64,000 nucleotides of DNA from Comamonadaceae bacterium (GTDB lineage: Bacteria > Pseudomonadota > Gammaproteobacteria > Burkholderiales > Burkholderiaceae_C). The notes below the pieces were generated by a model, which was not told the origin of the DNA, ran no database searches, and worked only from the letters and a program-made list of their open reading frames with translations. The stretch is from assembly GCA_003599455.1 (NCBI GenBank), contig QZKF01000075.1, forward strand, positions 1-64,000, in the 5' to 3' direction. Positions within the stretch are counted from its first letter, which is position 1, and each line of letters starts with the position of its first letter. A program made the translations under genes and the position numbers. This document shows, one piece after another, positions 34,238-43,645 of the stretch.

Positions 34238-35266
34238 TCAGCGCGAGCCGAGCGTCTTGCGGAAAAAGGCCAGGATGGCCTGCGCGGCCTTGTCGCGCGC
34301 GGCGCGGTCGCCCTGCACGTTCGCGCCCACCGCGCTGCACAATTGCCGGTTCACCGCCTGGATGGCCTCACCGCTCACCCGGTGGCCGGTGTTGCGGTCG
34401 ACCATCACCATCGCGTCGATGTCGAGTTCCAGCGGACAGGCTTCCAGCGTGCGCTGGGCGCCGCGCACGTTGAAGCGGCGCGTGTCGTCCTGGTCGAACT
34501 TGTGCATGGCGCCTTCGATGGTGACGAATTCCACCGGCGTGCCGGCCTTGCCGATGCGTTCGGCGTAGTCGCGGCAGGCGCCGATCGGCGTGTAGTCGTC
34601 GGCGTCGCCATGCACCCACAGCATGGGCGCCTTCGAGAACGTGTCCAGCTTGACCACCAGGCGAAAGACGCCCGAGCAGCCACCCGAATACACCGGCACG
34701 TGGGCCGCGAAGCGCAAGCCGTTGGGCAACTGCTGCGAGGCCGCAATGCGCTGGACTGCCGTGCGCCAGGCGGTGATGCCGCCACGCGAAAATCCCATCA
34801 CCGCGATGCGCGCCGGGTCCACGCGGGGGTGGCTGGCCACCAGCTTGAGTGCCGCGAACGCATCGGCGACATCGGCGCTGAACGGCACGGCAGACTGGTC
34901 CTCGGCCGTGCTCCTGACGCCGCGAGGGCCAAAGGAATCCACCGACAGCACCGCGATGCCGGCGGCGTTGAACTGCTTCGGCCAGTAATCGAGCATGGCG
35001 TCGTAGATGCCGCCCGAGCCGTGGATCAACACCACCGCCGGCCCGCGCTCGGTACCGGGCGGCAGGAACCAGTGCCCCACCGGCTGCGCCGGCTCGCCCT
35101 GCCCCGGGCCTTTGAGCAACTCGGGCAGGGTGCGCGGGGAACTGCTGGCAAAGGCGTAGCGGCCGGTCGGCGGGCCGGCGCTCATGTTGGCGATGAGCTC
35201 CTGCGCCAGCAGGACGGGGGACAGCAGCAGCGCCATCAGCGCGAGGGTGAAACGTCGCAAGGCCAT
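34238..35266 (-). CDS. Secreted dienelactone-hydrolase-like protein
   Basis: 342 residues. A signal peptide (MALRRFTLALMALLLSPVLLAQ, given by position 1-22) leads into an alpha/beta-hydrolase of the dienelactone hydrolase type: VVLIHGSGGIYDAM, nucleophile elbow VMGFSRGG, acid in WVHGDADDYTPIG and base His in EGAMHKFD. The residue after the elbow Ser is Arg, unusual but seen in this subgroup. Periplasmic; substrate unknown. Divergent from earP. Confidence 0.85.
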   Translation of the reverse strand: MALRRFTLALMALLLSPVLLAQELIANMSAGPPTGRYAFASSSPRTLPELLKGPGQGEPAQPVGHWFLPPGTERGPAVVLIHGSGGIYDAMLDYWPKQFNAAGIAVLSVDSFGPRGVRSTAEDQSAVPFSADVADAFAALKLVASHPRVDPARIAVMGFSRGGITAWRTAVQRIAASQQLPNGLRFAAHVPVYSGGCSGVFRLVVKLDTFSKAPMLWVHGDADDYTPIGACRDYAERIGKAGTPVEFVTIEGAMHKFDQDDTRRFNVRGAQRTLEACPLELDIDAMVMVDRNTGHRVSGEAIQAVNRQLCSAVGANVQGDRAARDKAAQAILAFFRKTLGSR

Positions 35267-35360
35267 GGTGCAGGTCTCCTGTGCCGGCAGCGGCCGGAAT
35301 GGCCGGGTCTCAGCGCCAGCCCACTGTAGCGGGGCCGATGCGCACCGCCTAGCCCCGACA

Positions 35361-36455
35361 ATGGCGGCCATGCGCTGGGACATTTTCTGCAAGGTGATCG
35401 ACAACTTCGGTGACGTGGGCGTCTGCTGGCGACTCTCGGCCGAACTGGCGCGCCGGGGCGAGCAGGTGCGCCTCTGGCTGGACGACCCGCAGGCCCTGGC
35501 CTGGATGGCACCCGGCGCACTCGAAGGCCGGGTGCCCGGCATCGAGGTGCTGCACTGGACCACGCCCCTCGTGGCCGGCCTGCCGGGGAACCTGCCTCCG
35601 GCCGACGTCTGGATCGAGGCCTTCGGCTGCGAGCCCCCCATCGATTGCATCGAAGCCCTGGCGGCGGGGGTCGCGGGCGGCGCGCGCCCGCCGGTGTGGA
35701 TCAACCTCGAGTACCTCAGCGCCGAGCCGTACGTGGAGCGCTCGCACCGCCTGCCCTCGCCGGTCATGAGCGGGCCCCTGCGTGGCCTCACCAAGTGGTT
35801 CTTCTACCCGGGCTTCACCGGGCGCACCGGGGGTCTGCTGCGCGAGCCCGACCTGCTGCAGCGGCAGGCCGCCTTCGACGCCGGCGCCTGGCTGCGCGGC
35901 CTGGGCCTGGAAGTGGCGCCCGCGCGGCGCCGGGTGAGCCTGTTCTGCTACGAGCCCCCCGCCCTGCCCTCGGTGCTGCGGCAGGCCGGCGAGGCCAACC
36001 CGCCGGGCCAGTGGCTGGTGACGCCCGGGCGCGCCTGGCAGGCGGCGCAGGCCGCGGGCCCGGCCGCCGCAGGCTGCCACCTCCATGCCCTGCCCCTGCT
36101 GACCCAGCGCGACTTCGACCACCTGCTCTGGGCCAGCGACCTCAACTTCGTGCGAGGGGAAGACTCGCTGGTGCGCGCGCTCTGGGCCGGCCAGCCCTTC
36201 GTGTGGCAGATCTACCCGCAGCACGACAACGCGCACCATGCCAAGCTCGAGGCCTTCCTGGACTGGCTGCAGGCGCCGCCCGCGCTGCGCGCCCTGCACC
36301 GCGCCTGGAACGGCATCGGCATCGCCCCGGCCGTCTGGCCGGATGCGGCGGCACTGGCCGAATGGCGCGGCTGCGTGCAGGCCGCCCGGACGCGGCTGCT
36401 GGCCCAGGCCGACCTGACCAGCCAGCTGATCGGCTTCGTGCTGGAAAAGCGATAA
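35361..36455 (+). CDS. earP: EF-P arginine rhamnosyltransferase EarP
   Basis: 364 residues; a second in-frame ATG lies three codons later (35370). GT-B enzyme that transfers rhamnose from dTDP-rhamnose to Arg32 of elongation factor P. Signature blocks: [22 protein letters not shown] at the N-terminus with the catalytic Asp, [17 protein letters not shown], and [22 protein letters not shown], which holds the donor-site Glu (RGEDS). efp follows 152 bases later and carries the required Arg32. Confidence 0.95.
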   Translation: MAAMRWDIFCKVIDNFGDVGVCWRLSAELARRGEQVRLWLDDPQALAWMAPGALEGRVPGIEVLHWTTPLVAGLPGNLPPADVWIEAFGCEPPIDCIEALAAGVAGGARPPVWINLEYLSAEPYVERSHRLPSPVMSGPLRGLTKWFFYPGFTGRTGGLLREPDLLQRQAAFDAGAWLRGLGLEVAPARRRVSLFCYEPPALPSVLRQAGEANPPGQWLVTPGRAWQAAQAAGPAAAGCHLHALPLLTQRDFDHLLWASDLNFVRGEDSLVRALWAGQPFVWQIYPQHDNAHHAKLEAFLDWLQAPPALRALHRAWNGIGIAPAVWPDAAALAEWRGCVQAARTRLLAQADLTSQLIGFVLEKR

Positions 36456-36607
36456 AATTCGAGGCTTTGCGGAAAACCGGCCCGGACACGATTCCGGCCA
36501 CCGCTTCCGCCAGCCATCTGCCTCGCCGCACAGATCGCAGCCATCAGCTCAGCCCCCGGGGTGTCCAGCCCACGCCGGGAGCACGCGGCCCAACCGTTGG
36601 AACCCCT

Positions 36608-37162
36608 ATGAAAATCGCTCAAGAACTCCGCGCCGGCAACGTCATCATGCACGGCAAGGACCCGATGATCGTCCTGAAAACCGAATACAGCCGTGGCGGC
36701 CGCGGCGCCGCCACCGTGCGCCTCAAGCTCAAGGCCCTGCTCAACAACATGGCGACCGAAGTCGTCTGCAAGGCCGACGACAAGATGGACCAGATCATCC
36801 TGGACAAGAAGGAGTGCACCTACTCCTACTTCGCCGACCCGATGTACGTCTGCATGGACGCCGAGTACAACCAGTACGAGGTGGAAGCCGAGAACATGGG
36901 TGACGCGCTGAACTACCTGGAAGACGGCATGACCGTCGAAGTGGTGTTCTACGACGGCAAGGCCATCTCGGTCGAACTGCCCACCAGCGTCGAGCGCGTG
37001 ATCACCTGGACCGAACCCGCCGTCAAGGGCGACACGTCCGGCAAGGTGCTCAAGCCCGCCAAGATCGCCACCGGCTTCGAAGTGGCCGTGCCGCTGTTCG
37101 TGGCGCAGGACGACAAGATCGAGATCGACACCCGCACCGGCGAGTACCGCCGCCGCGTCTGA
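36608..37162 (+). CDS. efp: Elongation factor P (Arg32, rhamnosylated type)
   Basis: 184 residues. Rescues ribosomes stalled at polyproline. KOW-like N-domain [14 protein letters not shown] with the modified loop reading [11 protein letters not shown]: residue 32 is Arg, the EarP substrate, in place of the Lys of E. coli. The C-terminal OB domain ends with [16 protein letters not shown] hairpin terminator follows at 37186. Confidence 0.97.
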   Translation: MKIAQELRAGNVIMHGKDPMIVLKTEYSRGGRGAATVRLKLKALLNNMATEVVCKADDKMDQIILDKKECTYSYFADPMYVCMDAEYNQYEVEAENMGDALNYLEDGMTVEVVFYDGKAISVELPTSVERVITWTEPAVKGDTSGKVLKPAKIATGFEVAVPLFVAQDDKIEIDTRTGEYRRRV

Positions 37163-37185
37163 GTCCGTTCGCCCTGTTCACCCCC

Positions 37186-37216
37186 GAGAAGGCTCCCGCA
37201 GGAGCCTTTCTCTTTT
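37186..37216 (+). terminator. Rho-independent terminator after efp
   Basis: Arms GAGAAGGCTCC and GGAGCCTTTCTC around CGCA, followed by TTTT. It closes the earP-efp unit; the AEC carrier starts 14 bases later. Confidence 0.88.
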
Positions 37217-37229
37217 CTGCGCGCCGCCC

Positions 37230-38108
37230 ATGGACCTGATCGCCCGCATCGCCGACGTCATCATCCCGGTGTTCCTGATCGTGGCCATCGGCTACGGCTA
37301 CGCGCGACGCCGCACGCTGGACATGACCGTGTTCAACCGCATCGCGCTCGACGTGCTCGCGCCCATGCTGGTGTACTCGGCCCTGGCCTCGAAGGACTTC
37401 GTCATCGCCGAGCACCTCACGCTGCTGGTGGGCGGTGCGGTGCTGATCCTGGGCGGAGGCCTGCTGGCCTGGCCGCTGGCGCGGGCCTTCGGTGCGCAGC
37501 CGCGCACGCTGGTGCCGGTGGTGATGTTCAACAACTGCGGCAACATGGGTCTGCCGCTGGCCCTGCTGGCTTTCGGCCCGGCGCACTTCGGCGCGGCCGT
37601 GGCGCTGTTCTCGGTCAGCAACCTGCTGCACTTCTCGCTCGGCGCGCGCATCACCAGCCGCCTGGCGCGCACACGCGACCTGCTCACCAGCCCGCTGATG
37701 ATAGCCACCGCATTGGGCTTTGTGAGTGCGCTCACCGACCTGCGCCCGCCCGACGTGCTGCTCTCGGGCCTGAAGCTGCTGGGCGACGCACTGCTGCCCA
37801 TGATGCTGTTCGCACTGGGCGTGCGCCTCACGGCGCTCACGCGCTCGGGCCTGGCACTGGGCCTGCTCGGCGCGCTCGCCCGCCCCCTCATCGGCCTGGC
37901 CATCGGCATCCCGCTGGCCTGGGCGCTGGGCCTGGAAGGCGCGGCGCGCGGCCAGCTGCTGCTGTTCGCCGCCTTGCCACCGGCCGTGATGCAGTTCATG
38001 CTGGCCGACCGGTACCACCAGGAGCCCGACAAGGTCGGTGCCATGATCATGCTGGGCAACGCACTGGCCATCGTCTTCGTCCCGCTGGCGCTGGCCATCG
38101 GGCTGTGA
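37230..38108 (+). CDS. AEC-family (auxin efflux carrier) permease
   Basis: 292 residues with ten hydrophobic spans. Starts DLIARIADVIIPVFLIVAIGYGYARR, and the FNNCGNMGLPLALLAFG block in the middle is the AEC/MleP signature around the broken helix. Relatives carry malonate, malate or other organic acids; the substrate here is unknown. Confidence 0.88.
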   Translation: MDLIARIADVIIPVFLIVAIGYGYARRRTLDMTVFNRIALDVLAPMLVYSALASKDFVIAEHLTLLVGGAVLILGGGLLAWPLARAFGAQPRTLVPVVMFNNCGNMGLPLALLAFGPAHFGAAVALFSVSNLLHFSLGARITSRLARTRDLLTSPLMIATALGFVSALTDLRPPDVLLSGLKLLGDALLPMMLFALGVRLTALTRSGLALGLLGALARPLIGLAIGIPLAWALGLEGAARGQLLLFAALPPAVMQFMLADRYHQEPDKVGAMIMLGNALAIVFVPLALAIGL

Positions 38109-38136
38109 TTCCGAACGAGCACACACAGGAGTGAGC

Positions 38137-39009
38137 ATGGAAAACGAGCAACAACACCTCAACGAACGGCGCCTGGCCGACGCCTGGGCCGAGCTGCAGT
38201 CGCAGGCGGTGGACGGCACGCCGCTGCACGCCGACGCCTACCGCCTGGCCTTCGCCGACCCCGAATTCCTGCTGCGCCGCGAAACCCGCGGCATCCGCTT
38301 CCAGCTCGAGATGCTCAAGCCCGACCTGGCGCAGCGCGACGCCGGCATCGAGAACACCATCGTGGTGTTCGGCAGCGCGCGTTTTCGCGAGGCCAGCGAA
38401 GCGCAGGAACAGCTGGTGCGCGCCGAGCGCAGTGGCGAGGCGCGCGAGATCACGCGCGCCCAGGCCATGGTGCGCAACGCGCACTACTACGAACACGCCC
38501 GCGAATTCGCCCGCACGGTGGCGCGCTACAGCGCGAAGTGCGACAAGGCCGAGCAGCTCTTCATCTGCACCGGTGGCGGCCCCGGCATCATGGAAGCGGC
38601 GAGCCGCGGCGCGCACGAAGAAGGCGCGCCCAATGTGGGCCTGAACATCGCGCTGCCGCACGAGCAGGCGGCCAATCCGTATGTGTCACCCGAGTTGAGT
38701 TTCAAGTTCCACTACTTCGCGCTGCGCAAGATGCATTTCATGATGCGCGCCAAGGCCCTGCTGGCCTTCCCCGGTGGCTTCGGCACGCTCGACGAGCTGT
38801 TCGAGGTGATCACGCTGGTGCAGTGCAAGAAGTCCAAGCCGGTGCCCATCCTGCTGTTCGGCACGGACTACTGGAAGCGCCTGATCAACCTGGATGTGCT
38901 GGTCGAAGAAGGCACGATCTCGCCCGAGGACCTGGACCTGTTCAGGTACGTGGACGATTCGCAGACCGCGTGGGAACACATCCTGCGGTTCTACGACCTG
39001 AAGGCTTGA
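38137..39009 (+). CDS. LOG-family nucleotide phosphoribohydrolase ('lysine decarboxylase' fold, TIGR00730)
   Basis: 290 residues. The family signature FPGGFGTLDELFEVITLVQ (PGGxGTxxE) is intact, preceded by FICTGGGPGIMEAASRGA and TIVVFGSARF. LOG proteins cleave cytokinin-type nucleoside 5'-monophosphates or AMP/GMP to base and ribose 5-phosphate; true lysine decarboxylase activity is not expected. ATG 38137 is chosen over the GTG at 38131 because AGGAG ends at 38131. It is convergent with the efflux operon. Confidence 0.92.
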   Translation: MENEQQHLNERRLADAWAELQSQAVDGTPLHADAYRLAFADPEFLLRRETRGIRFQLEMLKPDLAQRDAGIENTIVVFGSARFREASEAQEQLVRAERSGEAREITRAQAMVRNAHYYEHAREFARTVARYSAKCDKAEQLFICTGGGPGIMEAASRGAHEEGAPNVGLNIALPHEQAANPYVSPELSFKFHYFALRKMHFMMRAKALLAFPGGFGTLDELFEVITLVQCKKSKPVPILLFGTDYWKRLINLDVLVEEGTISPEDLDLFRYVDDSQTAWEHILRFYDLKA

Positions 39010-39036
39010 TCGCATCCGCGATCAAACCTTCCCCGT

Positions 39037-40476
39037 TCACTCTGCCCAACCACCGCCCAGGGCCTTGTACAGCGCCACCTGGTTCTGCTGCTGCGCCAGC
39101 CGCGTCTGCGCCAGCGCCTGCTGGGTGGCAAACAGCGAGCGCTGCGCGTCCAGCACATCCAGGAAGCTCGCCACGCCGTTGCGGTAGCGCAGCTCGGCGA
39201 GCCGGAAGCGCTCGGCCTCGGCCGTGGCCTGCACCTGCTGGGCCGTGAGCTGGTCGCCCAGCGTCGCGCTGCCCGCCAGCGCATCGGCCACTTCGCGGAA
39301 CGCGGTCTGGATCGCTTTTTCGTACTGCGCCACCGCGATGTCGCGCGCCGCGTTGGACGCATCGAGGTTGGCGCGGTTGCGCCCGGCGTCGAAGATCGGC
39401 AGCAGCGCCTGCGGCGCGAGCGTGAAGCCCCAGGAGCCGTCCTTGAACAGGCCCGAGAGGCTGCTGCTGGCCGTGCCCGCGCTCGCGGTGAGCGAGATGC
39501 GCGGGAAGAAGGCCGCGCGCGCGGCGCCGATGTTGGCGTTGGCCGCGATCAGTTGCTGCTCGGCCTGGCGGATGTCGGCGCGGCGCGTGAGCAGGTCCGA
39601 GGGCAGACCCGCCGGCACGTCGCGCAGCATCGGCGCGGCGGGCGTCGGCGCCATCGGAACGGCCACGCCATTGGCGCCGGAGGCCGCGGGCAGGGTCGGC
39701 GGCACGGGCAGCAGCTCGTCCGGCGGCGCCTGGCCCACCAGCAGGGTCAGCGCGTTCAGGTCGAGCGCGCGCAGGCGCCGCTGCTGGGCCAGCGAGGCCT
39801 GGGCGGCGGCGGTGAGCGATTCGGCCTGGCGCAGGTCCAGCGCCGAGGTGGCGCCGTTGTCGAAGCGCAGCTTGCTCAGGCGCAACGAATCCTCGCGCGT
39901 GGCCAGCGTGCGCTGCGTCAGGGCCAGCAGCTCGTCGTTGGTCTGCAGGCTCAGCCAGGCGCTGGCCACGGCCGCCACCAGGCTGGTCTGCGCGGCGCGG
40001 CGGGCTTCCTCGCTCGCGAGGTACTGCGCCAGCGCGGCCTCCTTCAGGCTCGCGATACGACCGAAGAAGTCGATCTCCCAGCTGCTCAGGGCCACGCCGA
40101 CGCTGTAGGTGCTGCTGATGCCGCCGCTGCCGTCGGCCGCGGGCTGGCGGTTGCCGCTGGCGGCGAGGTTGAGCGTGGGGAACTGGTCGGCGCGGCGGAT
40201 CTGGTACTGCGCGCGCACCTGCTCGATGTTGAGCGTGGCCACGCGCAGGTCGCGGTTGTTGGCCAGCGCCAGCGCGATCAGCTCACGCAGCCGCGCATCG
40301 CCGACGAATTCACGCCAGGCGATCTGGTCGGCCGCGGGCGCGGCCTGCGCCTGCCCGGGGAACTGGGCGGCCACCGGCGCGGCCGGGCGCTCGTAGGTGG
40401 GAATGAACGAGCAGGCGCTCAGTGCGGCCACGGCCAGCACGGTCAATGCGACTCGGGGGTAGGCATTCTCAAACAT
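39037..40476 (-). CDS. RND efflux outer-membrane factor, OprM/NodT type lipoprotein
   Basis: 479 residues from ATG 40476. Lipoprotein signal with lipobox LSAC (Cys about 22), then the paired TolC-like repeats; blocks such as LIALALANNRDLRVATLNIEQ and DLLTRRADIRQAEQQLIAANANIG are diagnostic. Forms the outer-membrane duct of the tripartite pump. Its start overlaps the pump stop by 8 bases. Confidence 0.94.
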   Translation of the reverse strand: MFENAYPRVALTVLAVAALSACSFIPTYERPAAPVAAQFPGQAQAAPAADQIAWREFVGDARLRELIALALANNRDLRVATLNIEQVRAQYQIRRADQFPTLNLAASGNRQPAADGSGGISSTYSVGVALSSWEIDFFGRIASLKEAALAQYLASEEARRAAQTSLVAAVASAWLSLQTNDELLALTQRTLATREDSLRLSKLRFDNGATSALDLRQAESLTAAAQASLAQQRRLRALDLNALTLLVGQAPPDELLPVPPTLPAASGANGVAVPMAPTPAAPMLRDVPAGLPSDLLTRRADIRQAEQQLIAANANIGAARAAFFPRISLTASAGTASSSLSGLFKDGSWGFTLAPQALLPIFDAGRNRANLDASNAARDIAVAQYEKAIQTAFREVADALAGSATLGDQLTAQQVQATAEAERFRLAELRYRNGVASFLDVLDAQRSLFATQQALAQTRLAQQQNQVALYKALGGGWAE

Positions 40477-43400
40477 CGATTTGCACTCCAGGGCCATGGT
40501 GGGCGGCAGCCTGTTCGGCATCCCGCTGGTGCTGGCGCTCGCTGCCCTTGAACAGCGTGCGCACCACCACGAAGAAGATCGGCACGAACACCACCGCCAG
40601 CACGGTGCCGGTGAGCATGCCGCCGATCACGCCGGTGCCGATGGCGCGCTGGCTGGCCGAGCCCGCGCCCGAAGCCAGTGCCAGCGGCAGCACGCCGAGC
40701 GTGAAGGCCATCGAGGTCATGATGATGGGACGGAAGCGGATGTGGGCCGCTTCCAGCGCGGCCGCGATAACGCTCTTGCCCTGGGCCTGCAGGTCCTTGG
40801 CGAACTCGATGATCAGGATCGCGTTCTTCGCCGACAGGCCGATGATGGTGATCAGACCGACCTGGAAGTAGACGTCGTTCGAGTAGTTGCGCAGCAGGGT
40901 GGCCAGCAGCACACCGAGCACGCCCAGCGGCACCACCAGAATCACGGAGAGCGGAATGGTCCAGCTTTCGTACAGCGCGGCCAGGCACAGGAACACCGCG
41001 AGGATGGCGAAGGCGTAGAGCACAATGGCCTGCGAGCCGGCGAGTTTTTCCTCGCGCGTCTGGCCGGTCCACTCGTAGCCGAAGCCCTGCGGCAGCTGCG
41101 CGGCCAGCTTCTCCATCTCGGCGATCGCCGCGCCAGTGCTGAAACCCGGAGCCGCGCTGCCGCTGATGCGCATGGACGGGTAGCCGTTGTAGCGCACGGT
41201 CTGCATCGGGCCGGTGACCCACTTCGTGGTGGCGAAGGCCGACAGCGGCACCGCCTGCCCGCGGCCGTTGACCACGTTGAGCCTCAACAGGTCGTCGGGC
41301 TGCATGCGGGCGGGCGCATCGGCCTGCACCACCACGCGCTGCAGGCGCCCGGCGTTGGGGAAGTCGTTCACATAACTCGAGCCCAGCGCGGTACCGATCG
41401 CGGCGTTGATCGCGTCGAAGCCCACGCCCAGGGCGTTGGCCTTGTCGCGGTCGATGTCGAGCTGCAGCTGTGGCGCGTCTTCCAGGCCGTCGGGGCGCAC
41501 CTGGGTGATGACCTTGCTCTGCGAGGCCAGGCCCAGCAGCTGGTTGCGCGCGGCCAGCAACGCCGCCCGGCCCTGCCCCGAACGGTCCTGCAGGCGGAAG
41601 CTGAAACCCGAGGACGAGCCGAGCTCAGGGATGGGTGGCGGACTGAGCGGGAAGATGAAGGCGTCGCGGATGCCCGAGAGCGCACCGAAGGCGCGTCCCG
41701 CGATCTCCTGCGCCGAGCTGCCGGGCGCGGTGCGCTCGGCCCAGTCCTTGAGCGTGATGAAGGCCAGCGCGGCGTTCTGGCCCTGCCCCGAGAAGCTGAA
41801 GCCCAGCACGCTGACCATGCCCTGCACTTCGGGCTGCTTGAGGATGAAGCCTTCGACCTGCTTCATCACGTCCAGAGTGCGCTCCTGCGTGGCGCCCGGG
41901 GGCAGCTGCACGTTGACCAGCATCGTGCCCTGGTCTTCACCGGGCAGGAAGGACGTGGGCAGGCGCATGTAGACCACCACCGCGGCCGCGACGATGGCGG
42001 CGTAGATGATGAGCGTGCGGCCGGCGCGCGGCAGCAGCGCGGCCACACCGCCCTCGTAGCGCTTGGCGGTGCGCGAGAAACCGCGGTTGAACCAACCGAA
42101 GAAGCCCTTCTTCTCGTGGTGGTGGCCGGCCTCGACCGGCTTGAGCAGCGTGGCGCACAGCGCTGGCGTGAGCGACAGCGCCATGAAGGCCGAGAACGCG
42201 ATGGACACACCCATGACCGCCGCGAACTGGCGGTAGATGTTGCCCACCGAGCCGCTGAAGAAGGCCAGTGGCACGAACACCGAGATCAGCACCACCGTCA
42301 CGCCGATGATGGCGCCCGAGATCTGCGACATGGCCTTGCGCGTGGCCTGCAGCGGTGGCAGGCCCTCCTCGCTCATGATGCGTTCGACGTTCTCCACCAC
42401 CACGATCGCGTCGTCCACCACGATGCCGATCACCAGCACCATGCCGAACATGGTCAGCACGTTGATGGAGAAGCCCAGCGCCAGCAGCACCGCGAAGGTG
42501 CCGAGCAGCGCCACCGGCACCACGACAGTGGGGATGATGGTGTAGCGGATGTTCTGCAGGAACAGGTACATCACCAGGAACACCAGCAGCATCGCCTCGC
42601 CCAGCGTGATCGCCACCTGCTCGATGGAGATCTTCACGAAGCGCGAGCTGTCGTAGGGGATGGACCAGGTCATGCCCTTGGGGAAGAAGGCCTGCAGCTC
42701 GGTCATCTTGGCGCGCACCGCGGTGGCGGTGGCCAGTGCGTTGCCGCTGGGCGAGAGCTGCACGCCGATGCCGGTGGAGGGCTTGCCGTTCAGGCGCGCC
42801 GAGGTGGCGTAGGCCTGGGCACCGAGTTCGATGCGCGCCACGTCCTTCAAACGCACGGTGGAGCCGTCGGCGCTGGCGCGCAGCACCACGTTGCCGAACT
42901 GCTCGACGCTGGCGAGCTGGCCATTGACCACCACGGTGGCCGCGATGCTCTGGCCACCCACGTTGGGCAGGGCACCGATTTCACCGGCCGAGACCTGCGC
43001 GTTCTGCGCGCGGATGGCGTTGGTGACGTCGGCCGCGCTCAAATTGAAGCCGAGCAGCTTGGCCGGGTCGATCCAGATGCGCATGGCGCGCTCGGTGCCG
43101 AACAGCTGGGCCTGGCCCACGCCGGGCAGGCGCTGCAGCTCGGGCACGACGCTGCGCGAGGCGTAGTCGCCCAGCGCCACCGGGTTCCAGGCCGGGTCGT
43201 CGCTGGAGAGGATCGCGAACAGCAGGAAGTTGCTGCGCGACTTGTCGACGCGCACACCCTGCTGCGTCACCGCCGAGGGCAGGCGCGGCGAGGCGCGCGA
43301 GAGCCGGTTCTGCACGTCCACCTGTGCCAGGTCGGCGTTGGTGCCGGTCTGGAAGCTCAGCGTGATGCTGCCGGTGCCGTTGGCCTGCGCCACCGACTCC

Positions 43401-43633
43401 ATGTAGATCAGGCCCGGCGAGCCGTTCATTTCCTGCTCGATCACCGACAGCACGCTGTCTTCCAGCGTGGCGGCCGAGGCGCCGGGGTAGGTGGCGTTGA
43501 TGACGATGGACGGTGGCGCCACCGGTGGGTACTGCGCGATCGGCAGCTGCGTGATGGACACGCCGCCCATCACCATGATGAAGAGCGCGATCACCCACGC
43601 GAAGATGGGCCGGTCGATGAAGAATTTCGCCAT
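40469..43633 (-). CDS. RND multidrug efflux pump, AcrB/MexB (HAE1) type
   Basis: 1054 residues with 12 spans. MAKFFIDRPIFAWVIALFIM start, proton-relay Asp pair in IGIVVDDAIVVVENVERIM on TM4, FFGWFNRGF loop after TM6 and the AKNAILIIEFAKDLQ block of TM10 with the essential Lys. Very close in wording to AcrB/MexB, so broad hydrophobic-drug and solvent export is likely. Middle gene of the three-gene pump operon. Confidence 0.96.
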   Translation of the reverse strand: MAKFFIDRPIFAWVIALFIMVMGGVSITQLPIAQYPPVAPPSIVINATYPGASAATLEDSVLSVIEQEMNGSPGLIYMESVAQANGTGSITLSFQTGTNADLAQVDVQNRLSRASPRLPSAVTQQGVRVDKSRSNFLLFAILSSDDPAWNPVALGDYASRSVVPELQRLPGVGQAQLFGTERAMRIWIDPAKLLGFNLSAADVTNAIRAQNAQVSAGEIGALPNVGGQSIAATVVVNGQLASVEQFGNVVLRASADGSTVRLKDVARIELGAQAYATSARLNGKPSTGIGVQLSPSGNALATATAVRAKMTELQAFFPKGMTWSIPYDSSRFVKISIEQVAITLGEAMLLVFLVMYLFLQNIRYTIIPTVVVPVALLGTFAVLLALGFSINVLTMFGMVLVIGIVVDDAIVVVENVERIMSEEGLPPLQATRKAMSQISGAIIGVTVVLISVFVPLAFFSGSVGNIYRQFAAVMGVSIAFSAFMALSLTPALCATLLKPVEAGHHHEKKGFFGWFNRGFSRTAKRYEGGVAALLPRAGRTLIIYAAIVAAAVVVYMRLPTSFLPGEDQGTMLVNVQLPPGATQERTLDVMKQVEGFILKQPEVQGMVSVLGFSFSGQGQNAALAFITLKDWAERTAPGSSAQEIAGRAFGALSGIRDAFIFPLSPPPIPELGSSSGFSFRLQDRSGQGRAALLAARNQLLGLASQSKVITQVRPDGLEDAPQLQLDIDRDKANALGVGFDAINAAIGTALGSSYVNDFPNAGRLQRVVVQADAPARMQPDDLLRLNVVNGRGQAVPLSAFATTKWVTGPMQTVRYNGYPSMRISGSAAPGFSTGAAIAEMEKLAAQLPQGFGYEWTGQTREEKLAGSQAIVLYAFAILAVFLCLAALYESWTIPLSVILVVPLGVLGVLLATLLRNYSNDVYFQVGLITIIGLSAKNAILIIEFAKDLQAQGKSVIAAALEAAHIRFRPIIMTSMAFTLGVLPLALASGAGSASQRAIGTGVIGGMLTGTVLAVVFVPIFFVVVRTLFKGSERQHQRDAEQAAAHHGPGVQIDV

Positions 43634-43645
43634 GTCGGGCGCTCC